NCBI GenBank assembly: GCA_002224055.1
Contig: AZLU01000121.1
Span: forward strand, 1 to 64,000
Reading direction: 5' to 3'
DNA from: Pezizomycotina sp. ARF18
Taxonomy: Eukaryota; Ascomycota
DNA length: 64,000 nt
The stretch's first letter is position 1; every line of letters begins with the position of its first letter. A program made the position numbers and the translations under genes. Below are positions 1-11,900 of the stretch, piece by piece. Below the pieces are notes generated by a model, which saw only the letters and a program-made list of their open reading frames with translations, was not told where the DNA came from and ran no database searches.

Positions 1-97
1 AACCCAACGGGACACCGCCATCACCGGAAGACGAACACCACCTCCTACCAATTCACCAGCCGCGTCTTCATTCTCTCCCTCCCGCTCTTGCTCTTCC

Positions 98-560
98 TTA
101 CCTGCTTCGCCCCTGCTCGGACGGCTTATTGAAAAAATCCAACATGTGACTACCACCTTTCGGTCGCGGAAGCTCGACAGCGATCTCTTCGGCGGGAGTG
201 GCGCTCTGGGTACCCTCCGAATCGGAAGCTCCGAGGTCCACTTCATTTTCTCCCGGGGTTTCTTTCCCAGTAAGGTCTCGCCCCGCTGGTGGCTTGTGTA
301 CTGATAGCTCCTCCGCCAACAGCTTCTCCGCCAACCGCAGCGCGTTCCTCCGCCAGCTCTTTCACCGCCAATAGCTCCTCGCCAACAGGTCCCTGTCAGC
401 GACCCCCCTGACAACAGCAACTCCTTCTGCAGCACCGCTTCCAGCGCTAGCCTTTCCTCCAGTTGTTCTGAGGCCTTCCATCACCAACCGCTCGATGACG
501 CCAACCCCGCCGACGGCGCTCAAGAGTGCTTTTGCTGGGACCACTCTTTTTGGAGTAATG
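98..560 (-). CDS. Hypothetical Ala/Glu-rich protein, fragmentary
   Basis: Two overlapping minus-strand open stretches (about 98-334 and 362-544) have a biased Ala/Glu/Gly/Val composition typical of coding DNA here and unlike the AT-rich intergenic sequence. The downstream part contains an acidic stretch with DLGASDSEGTQ and ends with MLDFFNKPSEQGRSR. The upstream part reads VGGVGVIERLVMEGLRTT. They lie in different frames and would need an indel to join, which is the habit of every gene in this window. No family is recognised, and no signal peptide or membrane segment is seen. The left end may be cut by the window edge, so the gene could be the 3' part of a longer gene. Confidence that some gene is here is moderate; confidence in the boundaries is low. 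Confidence 0.3.
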
Positions 561-599
561 TAAGGGGAAGGTTGAACGTAGAGCTAGGCTCAGCCGAAA

Positions 600-1764
600 G
601 CGCTATAGGCGTTCTGGAGGGGTGAGTAGGAGGTCTGCATCTTTCTTCACTGTTTCCGGGGAGTCAAGGTGACGGGGAGTTATCGTCCGGTTGTGGCTGG
701 CCGTCCGGTTCTTTGGTCTTTGTCCTTCTCCTTCTCCTGGTCTGGTCGTTCTTCTCAAGATCCGACATCCTGGTATCCTGCTACCGCCGGCCGCTGAGTG
801 TAGACGTTGGTATATTGAGTTAAGAATACAGTAAAAGAAGAGCTTCGCGTTGTACTGAACTTGGTCTTTGATCGTCCTTGTGGCGAGAAACACAATTCGA
901 AAAGAGAAAGCCACGGCGGGTTGGAAATGTTAGTACTTTTAAACAAGAAATGGGGTTATGTGGGGGATAATTTTGCAAAAGGGTAGTCGACGTCGTGAAG
1001 GTGTTGAAAATTTCCAATTCCTTAAAGTAGAAGTAGACTCACCAAAATTCTCCTCCGGCCCTTCAACGACTCCATGGCGGTATAGAGCACTTGAGCGTTT
1101 TTTCCTAATAGGACTCTCGGTCTAGACGTATATTCAAGGTAACGAAAGCGTGTTACAGTGGAGGTTCAAAAAGCAAAGTAGAAAAACAGTTCCTCCCAAA
1201 TCAACATCATAAGAACAGGTCTAGCTACCAAAAAGAAAACTAGTCTTCTTCGTCTTTGCAGAAGTTAAAAAAACTAAGCAGCGCTTGATACAAGGATGCA
1301 GTACAAGAAGAAAGAAAAGAAAACAGAGTAACTCCACGGTTACACTTGCAAACAAAACTGCTACGAACTATCAAAGAAAGTTTAAAAGCGGTTCCCCATA
1401 TCAAAGACCGAATTCATGACCTTGCTTCAAATAAAAAGGAAAATCAACCAACTGGGCAAAGAAACAGGAAATTCGAACAACAAAGACAAAAAAAAACAAT
1501 CCCTAATGTGCAATCCAGTCAAAAACCTTCTGGGTTGAAACTGTGATTTTGCAAGTAAGCTATATGAAAAGCCGACAGCTCGTCCTTTCCTTTTAGGGGC
1601 GCGTGCGGGTCCAACTAGGAGCATCTCCGCTCAAATTTCCGTATGCTTCGGCCAGCGTTTCGTTTCCGTGCCCGAAGGCATAGTACTCACGACCCTGGGG
1701 ACGCGCCTGACCACCACCAAACCCCGACTTCGGTCCTTGAACACGTCCCAGTCACGGCAAGGGG
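600..1764. other. Intergenic stretch, no supported gene
   Basis: Short open frames occur on both strands but none shows a domain, codon bias or continuity. The middle (about 1000-1560) is A-rich, with several A runs. Nothing further is supported. Confidence 0.4.
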
Positions 1765-2310
1765 TCAAGCATCTGGAGCCGTCCCAGAAGATCGAACCCC
1801 CGTTATCAAAGTCCGATCTGCCGTGTTCTCCTGAACGAAAAGCTGCTGGCTGTATATGTCTTTCATATAGTCACAGCACTCGTTAATGGCATTTAGGATC
1901 TGACAGTGCTGTTCGAAACCTTCCTCGTTTCCGTTATCGAGATTATCCTGGTCGCAGAACATGAATGGATCGTCGGATACTCTTCGTTGACGTCCTTTGG
2001 TTCGCGCTGAAACTCCACTATAGATCGTATATCTCCTTTTTCCTAGAGTCCGTCACCTCGTAACCAGATTTTTTCTCCTGATACTTTCGGCAGCTCTGGG
2101 TTCTCAGGCTTCTTTTCTCCAGCACTTTTGGAAAAGGCTGGCGACCTGGTGCTTCGGGGTTCTTTTGTTCTGTATAGTTTCTTCCGCCTGATTAGATTGT
2201 TCCGCTCCCTGTGTAGGTTTTTTCCGCCCGCTTTTTAGGCTGTAAGTCCTGCCGCTTAAGTTGTTTCACCTTCCGCCTAAGTTCTTTCACTTTTTTTTTT
2301 GAGTTGTTCT
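1765..2310 (-). CDS. Lys-rich helical/disordered coding region
   Basis: The minus strand reads as a highly charged protein split across frames. From the upstream side, an open stretch near 2340-2290 gives DLDNLSAEQLKKK. After an A8-plus run the coding potential moves to another frame as VKELRRKVKQLKRQDLQPKK, a likely amphipathic or coiled-coil helix. A third stretch (1765-1962) gives MFCDQDNLDNGNEEGFEQ and NAINECCDYMKDIYSQQ. This may be the C-terminal continuation of the Gln/Arg-rich region at 2324-2890, because DLDNLSAEQ begins within a few bases of that frame's stop. No known domain is recognised. Function is unknown, and splicing versus indel cannot be separated by eye. Confidence 0.35.
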
Positions 2311-2323
2311 GCCGAAAGATTAT

Positions 2324-2945
2324 CTAAGTCCGATTGTTACTCTTCCGAGGTCGATTGCCCTTCAAGCCTGACCTTCCTTCCTGAGGATCTGTAGTTCCAG
2401 CTACATTGCCGTTAGTGCCCTGAAACCCCGCTGCTGCTCGTTCGAATTCGCGCTCATCCGTCTCCGTGTCTGCAGCTTCACCGTGTGACGTTTCCTCGAC
2501 TCGGAAGGTGAGCATTTGTTCTCTTCTCCTAAGTTGTCCGGCCCAAGAGCTATCTGACAGGCCTCTGGTAGAGTCGTTAGGCCTGTAATGGTCGCCGCCT
2601 CCGCGTCCCATCATCGCTCTAGGTCCTCGAGGAATCTCCAGGGCAGGGAAATGCTGCTCGAAGGCTTTCTCAGGCCGACCATCATTTTCTCGTTGGCGGT
2701 TACCGTGCGGTGGAGCATACCAGGACTGCTGATTAGAGCCAAATTGCTGACCGAGACTAGACGTTGGCTGCTGGCTATAGCCATCTCGTTCACGAAGCCC
2801 AGGCGGCGGATTATGGCTGTACCCGTGGTGGTGGTCGAATTGGTCAGAATCATGTCGTTTCTCGGAGGCGAATCCGAAGTTGTCGTACACCTACTGACCG
2901 AAGGGGTTTCGTCGGTGTTCGTACCTTTGGTCGTCGTACCCTCAG
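2324..2945 (-). CDS. Gln/Gly/Arg-rich intrinsically disordered protein segment
   Basis: A 188-codon open stretch on the minus strand (2324-2890) is rich in Gln, Gly, Asn, Arg, His and Pro, with HHHGYSHNPPPGLRERDGYS and QQPTSSLGQQFGSNQQSWY. Composition continues upstream of its first Met in the same frame (GYDDQRYEHRRNPFGQ) but with one stop between, suggesting an indel or intron edge near 2893. The make-up resembles low-complexity RNA-binding or prion-like tails, but no folded domain is seen. It lies 140-200 bases downstream of the HNH gene's apparent stop on the same strand. It could be that gene's disordered C-terminal extension or a separate gene. Function unknown. Confidence 0.42.
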
Positions 2946-3084
2946 CGGCATCGCGGCACGGCGAAGCAAAGCTCAACACGCTTCGATGGATGTTAAAGCG
3001 GCTAGTAAACTACCCAGAAGAAAGCCTTGGGACCCGTCTGATGCCAAAACCCGGATTTATCCTCTTTTTCTAGTGTGGAAATTG

Positions 3085-4528
3085 TTAGCGCTGCGGCTCA
3101 GCGGCGTGCGCAGCTTTCGCAAGAGCTCGATGAAAAAGCGAAATAACGAGGATTTGGGTCACGTGTTCTCCGCGACTGCTAAATTCCACGGTAGTTGGCG
3201 GGGGCATACTTCGCGGGAAGACTACCCTGTTAGGGACTGTTTCGATTTTATAAAGCTGCCTTGTTGGAGTTGACTCGAGTTCGGTGAACAAAAATGCAGT
3301 TGAGCAAATTTAACGTGGTACTTCTGCGTCAAGAGTATGGCATTGTCTGGTAAATCGATGCGTTCTGATTTGGCTAGGTCTGAGATCCCCGGATCAAGCA
3401 TGTTGGCCAAAGCCCAAAAGTTCCTTTCGTAGCAGACTGATACCATGTAACAATCAGTACGAAAACTATTAGGTACAACGTAAAATATTGAAAAAGGCAT
3501 ATTACGGAAAAAATGACAAAGGAGAAAATACGGTAGGGATAGGGATATAGGGAAATAGAGGAGCCGAGGAAGAATCGAGGAGCGTATGATGGGATACAGG
3601 AACTAGGAGAAGACAGAAGTAAAAAAAAAAAAAAATATGATGAAAAGAAAAACGGAATGTGACTTACTAATTCCCCTGAGACGGCTTCCGGCGCATTCAT
3701 ACAATGAGGAAGAATATGGGCCGCTTCTAATTTCGCGAAGTCCGTTTCCTTTAGTTGTTCTTCGTAGGTCATGCTCTTCTGGTCCTCCAGCTCGCGTTCT
3801 TTTGATACTACACATCGCGTCCTTCGCGAGCAAGAATCTGAAAAAAAAAAAAGAATTCGCTTAGCATATTCTGGTAACGAAATACTGAAGCGAGAAGACT
3901 CACCGTTTCACGAAGAGAGCGTTGCCGTCCGTGTTTAGCCTGCGACGAGTCGAGGTCAAAATTTCAAGGGGAGTTGAAATACTCGAAGGGAGTGGGGTAC
4001 GATTTCCGAGTTGGACATCTGTTTATTTGATTTATATTAACATACGACAGCTAGTGGGTTGGGTGAAGAAAAGGCTAGACTTACACGGAACTAAGAGTGC
4101 GTCGAAAAAATCTATCGAAACTTTGCATAGGGCAGTGAGCGCATCGTGAGCTTCTTCTCGTGATCCCAGTCGAATCGCTTCGGACAGCTTTATGATGTTT
4201 TCGTAAGACTCTAGTTTTAGTTCCAGCTGAGTCAATCGGTAGGTAAAACCGTTAAGAGCACCTTAAGCTCAAAATTCTGTTTACCAGGTCCTCCTAAATT
4301 CTCGTACAGCACCTTCAAAAAAACTACCTGCGTTTGAAAACCTCGGACTGCAGGTGTGACCGCTGCGCACCTGGCAAACTTGGAAATCCGCGAGTTCGGG
4401 TCCTCAGTCGAGCTTTGGAAAAGCTGTAGCCATGCTGTTGCTGCAAGTTGCGCCGTATGAAGGACCTCGGGGGTCGGCTCTTCTCGGAAGAGGAATTGGT
4501 ACGTACATCGCCGCGGTGGCGAGTCCAT
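3085..4528 (-). CDS. HNH_2-type nuclease-domain protein (fungal)
   Basis: Five minus-strand exons can be traced from splice signals: 4528-4285, 4226-4085, 3939-3904, 3837-3668 and 3436-3085, with GT..AG introns of 58 to 231 bp; roughly 310 residues. The first exon starts MDSPPRRCTYQF. The second contains LELKLESYENIIKLSEAIRL. The nuclease domain begins after NALFVKR with RCVVSKEREL, then FAKLEAAHILPHCMN, which supplies the His of the HNH motif. In the last exon DLPDNAILLTQKYHVKF gives the Asn and final His. It is followed by the family's typical YKIETVPNRVVFPR segment and the ending ALAKAAHAAEPQR. This order matches fungal HNH endonuclease (HNH_2) proteins, whose cellular role is mostly unknown. 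At least two one-base frame slips occur inside exons (near 3290 and 3825). The identity of the domain is solid; the start codon is a best guess. Confidence 0.75.
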
Positions 4529-4529
4529 C

Positions 4530-5400
4530 ACTGAAACCGTGAGTTCATTTTCCGACAGCCTCCGTGCAACATGATTCGTTATCGTGAAATTGGTGTGGCG
4601 GCCGGTTAGATCGCCCTGTGAGTACTGAGAATTTGGGACCCTGACAAGGGTTCTTCTTCGTCGGCCGACATCTCGAGGAGGTACACCGCCGGCAGCGCGT
4701 CTCTATAACACCCGTAGTATCGGAACGCGACGCTATTACCAGAATCGTGCGGGTGCTGAGGTGCCAGGGAGGGGTGGTTGTCTATTTGGGGGCGTAGATG
4801 GATTCCCTTCCCCGAAGTTAAATCCCGTCGTGTCGAGATTGAACTCAGAGCTGAATGCGGTGAGTAGGGGTTCCGGGTTGTTCGCGGCGTCTTCCTGGTC
4901 GATTTACTTTCTTTGTAGAGCTCGTCGGTGTCCCGCTCTGGATTGGTTTGAGATGCTGATAGGGTTTTGATTGAAATATGTTTCCGCAGTCTCGTAATAG
5001 TAATAAGTGATAAAAGAGGTTTAGGTTTTCCTAAGTGCTATAGGGCGGTTGTAACAAAGCGACGTTATCTTTTAATAAGAGAATTCTTGATGAAAGACGG
5101 GTCGTTTTACAGAGACGTCTATAGACTTCTCCGTGTGATTAAAGGAACAGGCCATAGATAGAATAGATAGATGATAAGCTGATTACGATAGCTAAAGCAA
5201 TCGATCAATCGATACCACCAAAACAGAACGAGAAGGAAATAAACAAACGGTCAAGCTGGCAATTGCGAGGATGTTGGAGGTAGTTCGTTCGGAAGAGGGC
5301 GTCGTTTGCGAGCTGTGTGAAGAAGAGTTGGTGAATGGTTGGTTGGTTGGTGGGAGAACAAAAAAGAAATTCCCCACGTATACTGGGTTAATTTAAATAC
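4530..5400. other. Stretch between HNH gene and next minus-strand gene
   Basis: Minus-strand fragments such as NPEPLLTAFSSEFNLDTTGF (about 4790-4870) look coding-like and could be a 5' exon of the HNH gene or the 3' end of the gene above it. I cannot connect them with confidence. The 4960-5400 part shows no supported gene. Confidence 0.3.
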
Positions 5401-5419
5401 GTAGGTCATGCCAAGCCCT

Positions 5420-5906
5420 CGTGATCAAAAATCACATGACTTCCTCTTCCGAATTAATCGTCGACCCGATAAAGGTGCCCGCCATAAGCGAGCTTCCTCA
5501 CAGCTTTATCAGAGCTAATCTGCTCCGCCAGCTTAACCAACTCGTCCATATACTCACGTGCTCACGTATTACCCTTCCGCCGCTTCCTTTTTTGTGCGAG
5601 TTCATCATGCGGTTTAGGTGCTCGCGGCACGCTAATAGTGGTCTGGACCATTCTGGCGCGGCGTCTTTTATTGCAAGCTAGATTTGGTTCCATTTGTCGA
5701 TTTTGTTGCCCGCCATGGCGTCTGGAGTGTAGCGATCCATGCTCAAGGAGGTGCTACTGGACTGCGTATGCTTTGCCGCGCTGTCGCAAGGGTCTGGATT
5801 CGTGAGGGGAGGATTCTTCTTCTTCGTCTTCATCCATTGTTGCGTTTAGAGGGGGAGTAAGTGTGTTGTCCCAAGGGAGCTCTGATGTTGAGAGTTGCGG
5901 ATTCAT
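5420..5906 (-). CDS. Small acidic/basic hypothetical protein
   Basis: A minus-strand ATG at 5906 opens MNPQLSTSELPWDNTLTPPL, followed by an acidic run (MDEDEEEES). Coding potential then shifts frame and continues through MDRYTPDAMAGNKIDKWNQ, a basic stretch (ELAQKRKRRKGN), and a helical segment EYMDELVKLAEQISSDKAV near 5550-5490, ending YGGHLYRVDD about 5460. A possible short intron with a GTAATACGTGAG donor lies near 5570. At least one indel is needed to connect the parts. The segment around KRKRR could act as a nuclear-localisation-like signal, but this is inference. No family recognised. Confidence 0.38.
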
Positions 5907-8900
5907 GTTGATAATTTGATGATGGAGAGGATGTTATATTTATTTTTTGGTGTTGAATTTACTGACCGCGACATGTTAAATTCACTTTTTGGTGTTAACA
6001 CCGTTGAAAAAGTCCAAAAAAAAAAAAAAAAAAAAAAGGCTCCAACTTCAAGTTACACCAATCTACCAATCAACCATCAAAACAACTAACGGTTTCCATA
6101 TCGAAATATATCTACGATGAAATTACGATTCACGCAAAAATTCCGGCTCCTTTGATCAATTTCTACTAAATCTAGAGCCTTCCCAAAACTATACAACCAT
6201 TGCTACTGCCTTCCTCCAATTGAGAACCAAGATACTTGTTTAGGTGTTGAGACCAGCAGCATGCAGCAGGTAGAGCCCTAGCTATCAGTATATAACTTCA
6301 CGAATCAGTTTTCGCGGGTCAGTTTTCACGAAACAGGACTTCACCTAAAAAACTATGATAGAGGAAGAATCTTAAGACGGACGCATCAAAGACCTTGCCA
6401 CTAAGTATTAAAACATATAAGAATTGGAAATTTACTTAAATTGTAGCGTGAAGAACGTCAACGACATCGCTTAATTGCTACTTGGGTTGCGCGAAATTTC
6501 ATAAGGTATTATTAAGATAAAGAATACGGTTTGCTATGGATATCGATTAATTTCGCAGTCTTATCCTGGGCGCCGCCAATAATGCTTCTCCTCCACACGA
6601 ACCAAATTCAAGTCTCTGGTGCCTTGAGTAATGTGAAAATTGTCTATGGCCTAGCCATATTGAAGACCGAATGGGTTTAAAGACTAAACAGTAGGTTTTG
6701 TACATCGCGGTGCCTCTCAGCTCATAACAAGCTGACTGAATGGTAACTTTCGAGTGATATCTGTCGTCTATTCCATGGCTTTATTCCACAAGAAGTTACG
6801 AGAGCCAAGTGGAACAGCCTCATCGAAATAGCACCTAAGCACTTAAAAGCAAATGCGAAAACCTTGATATTGAGGGTAGGACATCCAGACTGGGGCCATT
6901 CTGCTGATAAATTCCCTTCTGAAAATCGCAGGGCTGGTCTCAAAGAGTACATAAGTCTGAACACTTAAACAATCAACGATTGTGAACGGAGACGCAAGGC
7001 AAACTAACATATGAAGCTAGGATTTAGCAAGAGTAAAACATCGGAGTGCGAAAAGATAATCTAACAAAGCAAAGCCTAAGCAGGATGGGCTTAACACCAG
7101 TTTTGTTCACGTTAAAAGAGTGCACTCGACGGAATGGATATTGGTGTATTTTATGTCCAAGAAGTAGGGAGCGAAAGATACTGAGATCCATCTTGTTATC
7201 GTGAAGCCGGGGATATGATAATCCCAGGCCAACGGCTCGTAGTACATGTGATTATCAGAAAGAAACTAACGTAATCGTCACGGAGCCCTTGCAAACTGCT
7301 ATTCTTAGATTTCTTTTTGGGCGTACGACAAACACATCATAGTTTTCGCTCGGAGCGGCTCACGATCTCTCCCTGTTTTCGATAAAGGAAGGCGCTCAAC
7401 TAATATTTACCACTATGATATGATCGATATCTTCACGAAATCCTATAGTAGAAAAAAAAATGTTAACGTTTGATGGCCGCATCAACAGACGATAACAATT
7501 TGCACGCAGCTGAGCTGGTTAGCTTAAATTTTATCCATTCCAGCACCAGACGAATGCCTAATCGGCGAAAAGCGCTCGTTTTATAGCGAAGCCTTTGCTT
7601 CATCCACTATACGTATACTAGCGAATACCTCAGCAACTTTCTACAATTCCGAGTCCATTTTAGATACCTCGAAAGTTCTCGAATTTACGAGAGCGAAACT
7701 CAAACAGATCAAATCGAATGCTCAGGTCATTGGTTTCCATCCTCATATGACTGTTGCAGGCCGCTAGACCAGGTAATGGCATCAAGCAAAAAAAGCCTTC
7801 CGCAACTATAATAGAGTTGATATATAAATCAATAGATCCAAAAGGCAAATACTCAAACAAACCCAAATTTCATAATTCAGAAGAGTTGATGGAGGACCTT
7901 GAGATATCGTTTCCTGTGGGAAGGGGACGACGCTCATAGGAACTCGAGCTCCTTAACGTGGGAAATATAGCCTGTACAGCACTATTCCAACCAATGATGC
8001 AGCATAGCATCGTGACAACAGACTTTTCCTCCATGCATGGGTTCATTCGAGTTCAGAGGTTATGCCCAAGTGACCAGCCTCCGTCGGATATCAGAGCGTG
8101 AGTCGAGGATATTTCCTAAATGTTAATTTAAACGGAACTGCAACTACCTATCATTCTCAGTAGAAGCCGAGTACCATACTAAACTCTGCCACTACTTCGG
8201 GAGAATAAAAATGGTTGGAGCATCGTGAAGAGGGATCGATCATTGAGTTGATTGATAGAGATGATGGGAGGAAAAGCTCCCCTATTTATGTACAATAAGG
8301 CATAACATGGTGTGGTAATGTGTTCCTACAAAAAGGCAGAATATCGAATCCAGGCTCTCGAGAAGGACGCATACCGTCAAAAGAGCAACTTCTATAGCTA
8401 CGAAACACGCCGCCACTTCTTGGTCTGCTGTGGATACTTCGATGTAGACCACAACCCGGAAACTATAAAAGTTTAGTTATGTAGAACGCCCTGAAGGAGA
8501 ATCGCATAAACATGGCCAAGAATGATAGTAAAATGTCTCCCTTCTCAACGAAGAAAGTTTGATATTACGGCCATTACTTGTTCGAGCCACTGCATGGTCA
8601 CCTGGCGCGTCTAATCGGTCAAAAAATTGGCGAAGGCCTTCTGGAAACCTACGCTCCAGAATCGATATTGTTTGCTCGATGCAGCCACGAGCGTCTTAGT
8701 TAGCCTTAAGCAAATCTCATACAACCTGTCCAACGATAGACGTCGACGAATAATTCGGCCGATCTAGTGCTCCAACACCATCCGTTTCAACTTCAATTAT
8801 AGCTATTGCATCTCATTAGGGAAAAAATCCCCCACAACACTACGCCTCCGTAGTAGTAGACCTTCCAATGAATTTAGTGGACTATCGATGGAACCGCCGC

Positions 8901-11900
8901 ACTTTCATACTGTTATTCCTTAGTATTGAAATTTGAGGACAACTTCCTAGATAAGAACCTGAGTTGGTTATAGATCCGTCCTCGCTCTACGAACTCCAAA
9001 TTTCTATCCAAAAATATTACGGTGTCGAGATAGAGCCATGACCAATACCGACACGAGAAAAATTGAACCTCAACTAAGAATGGAACAGGTGATAGACCAT
9101 CAAAAGAACTTGTCACAGTCTGCGTCGTTTGGACGGATTTGGAAACTACATATAGTTTATCTGTAGCTACTACGGCAATCAACGTATTATTTGGCCTAGG
9201 GTTTGGATTGAATTATCGAGACATTGCATATCCTTGTGCCATGATCAGATAACAGACGTCACAATCGGCATGAACATCGTATCAAAGTCTAGGGGCGAGC
9301 AGTTTAAAGCACTACGCCGATATTGCGACGGAACATAGGGACTACATGACCGGGCCGGAGGGTTTGAAGGATTTCTGTTCGAATAAAGCTCTGTTGAAAA
9401 TTATTCAAGCACGTTTAGGATTTGAATGTCGGATCAACTATAAAAAAGGTTATACCGGCTAAGGTGAGAGTAGAATACTGCAAATGTACAAAGTAGACCA
9501 AAAAGGAGGATTTGAAGTATGTCGCGGCAAGAGATAAAACTTCTCGATCTACAACGAGGTAGGTAAGTCTAAACTCATTCGTTTTGTAAATTAATATAAA
9601 CGTAGTAATAAACATTCTGCTTCACCCTTATCTACCCTATATCAATCGTACTTTTTACCTACAAAACTCTCCGCGCCTGCCGTTTCCCCTTCAAGAAAAG
9701 CCAGATTCTTAGTATTTTCCGCGAGTCCTCCGAGACTAGGCAACGAAAATCAAAAATCTACGTCAAAATGATAAAACCCGCCCTCGAACTCGCAAAAGGT
9801 TTTCATGGTGGTTTATTCTCGAGGAAATAAGGGTCGGCAACGTGTTTAAGCATGAATTTTCGTTCGATTATGTTGGTAAAAATCCTCCACACTTCATCCT
9901 CGTGACCTCCCTTGGTAGAAGTCTGCATCAGTAAAAGTTAATGTTACAGCGGCCTTAGTCGCTTGTCCACCCTGAAGCGGATCGTCATCTGACCCCCCGT
10001 CGTTAGGTACCCGTTTGAAAACCTCTGTAGACGGTGTCCTCCATCTCTTTCCTCGGCACCACTACCGCCGCTTCCCTCGCCGCCGCCTCTTTCGCTTCCC
10101 TCTCCGCCTTCCGCTTCACCTGCCTCTCCTTTTTCTCAGTAATTTTCTTCCAAGCTTTCTCTATTTCTCCCTTCTCTTCCTTGAATCCTCCTCCCTTTCA
10201 ACCCCATCTTCTCCTGCTATTGCCGAGATAACGCGATAAGAAATGTTGATTGACGAAAAAGGATATTACACGCAAAACGTAGCGCTACAGGGAGGTCGAA
10301 CTACCCGATAGACGACATTCGCTTGTTCAAAAGCCATGATACCAAGGCGTTGTGCATTTTCCAAGCCTACCCGTGCCCAAATCGCAAGAAATGTCCAATT
10401 TTCAGATGCAGCACGTGCATACATACCAGCACTGCAATTAAATTCACATTTGGCTTTCGCTATCGACGAACTATCCGCAAAACGCAGTTTATAAGCTCTA
10501 AGCCGAGGGCTCAAGTCCTCTCGGACGAGTCCTAAGATCATTTCAATAACCGGGCATAGAAAGTATCGGACGGATCAATCAACATGGATAAATGGCATGC
10601 AAGTTGCACCGCCAAATAATATCACTAGCAACCCATCTAGTTAGGTTCCGCATCACGCTTTGTTTCCAAGAGAGTTGCGAGAGCAGCACGATACAGAACG
10701 TAGTCTGTAAACCAACCTCAAAGCTACCCTGATAATGAAAGCTAACGATGCAGAGAAGCGTAAACGCATCGCATATTCCATTTCTCGCCGCGCCAGCTCA
10801 TATATAATTGACAATTTGTCCAAGAGCCGCGATACTCGCAAAGCAGGAAACTTTTTTATGGCCTGAGTCTTCAATTTGTATAAATTGATCGAGTTTTGCG
10901 GAAGACTTACCCCGCCACATTTGAAAGTTGCACTACAAGTCGAATGAGAACTCGAAGAGCTCGCGATAAACGAACTACCGCTACCATCAGTTCGAAAGCG
11001 GATAAAATCAGTGTATTATCGTCAAAACGTGACAGTTATTAGCGAGTAAACCTGACAGCATGGCATAGCTTCGAATCTTCCGCCTTCGTACCTTTCCATA
11101 AATCTCCATAAAAGGATCCGCGTCTAACTCAACTAAGTAATCCGTACTCCACGAGATTCATACCACAGCACCCAACTCATTACATTATACTCGAACACCC
11201 AATAGTAATATCCCTTAATCGGCCGCAATAGTTTTCGCTCATCCATCGTAAGACAGATATAGAGGAGGGCAAGATAATAAATTCGTACTATCCAACTCGA
11301 ACTCGCCAATTGGCTTCTCGTCCTCTCGCATAAAATTTCAGTCTGTCAAAGACAGTATACAGTTACAACAGCAAGAATATATCAAAAATCATCCAATTAG
11401 TCAGTAATCGCTGGTTTCCCTACTAGCACAGATAGAGCTTAGCTCCCGCTACTTTAAAGGTTCACTCTTTTAACCGGGTTAGCTTTTCCAAGAGCTCACC
11501 ATGCTTGAACACTAATGGCTTATACTCATAGAAACGAAAAAAAAAAAAATTAGGAGAAAAAAAACAGAGAAGGGCTATTAGTCGCGATAGGCTGAATACG
11601 CGAAGAATTTTAACTGGGGTTCTTAGTATAAGAGCACCCACCCTTGAGCTTGAAAAGACGATCAGACGATCGCGACCATAAAAGCCTGGATCATAAGAAA
11701 AGTTCTTTACAAAGAAAATTAACATACACACCATCTAGCGCCAATGAAAGATTAAGATAGTCTATAAATGATATCTGTTGGCTCGAGAGCGTCGATACCT
11801 ACAAAGCATCTAATTTTGGGTGTGATGGATCCAATCGCATATATCCATTACTATTCGGAATACCGTCGCTCTACATATCGATCAAAGCTGGAAATCGTAA

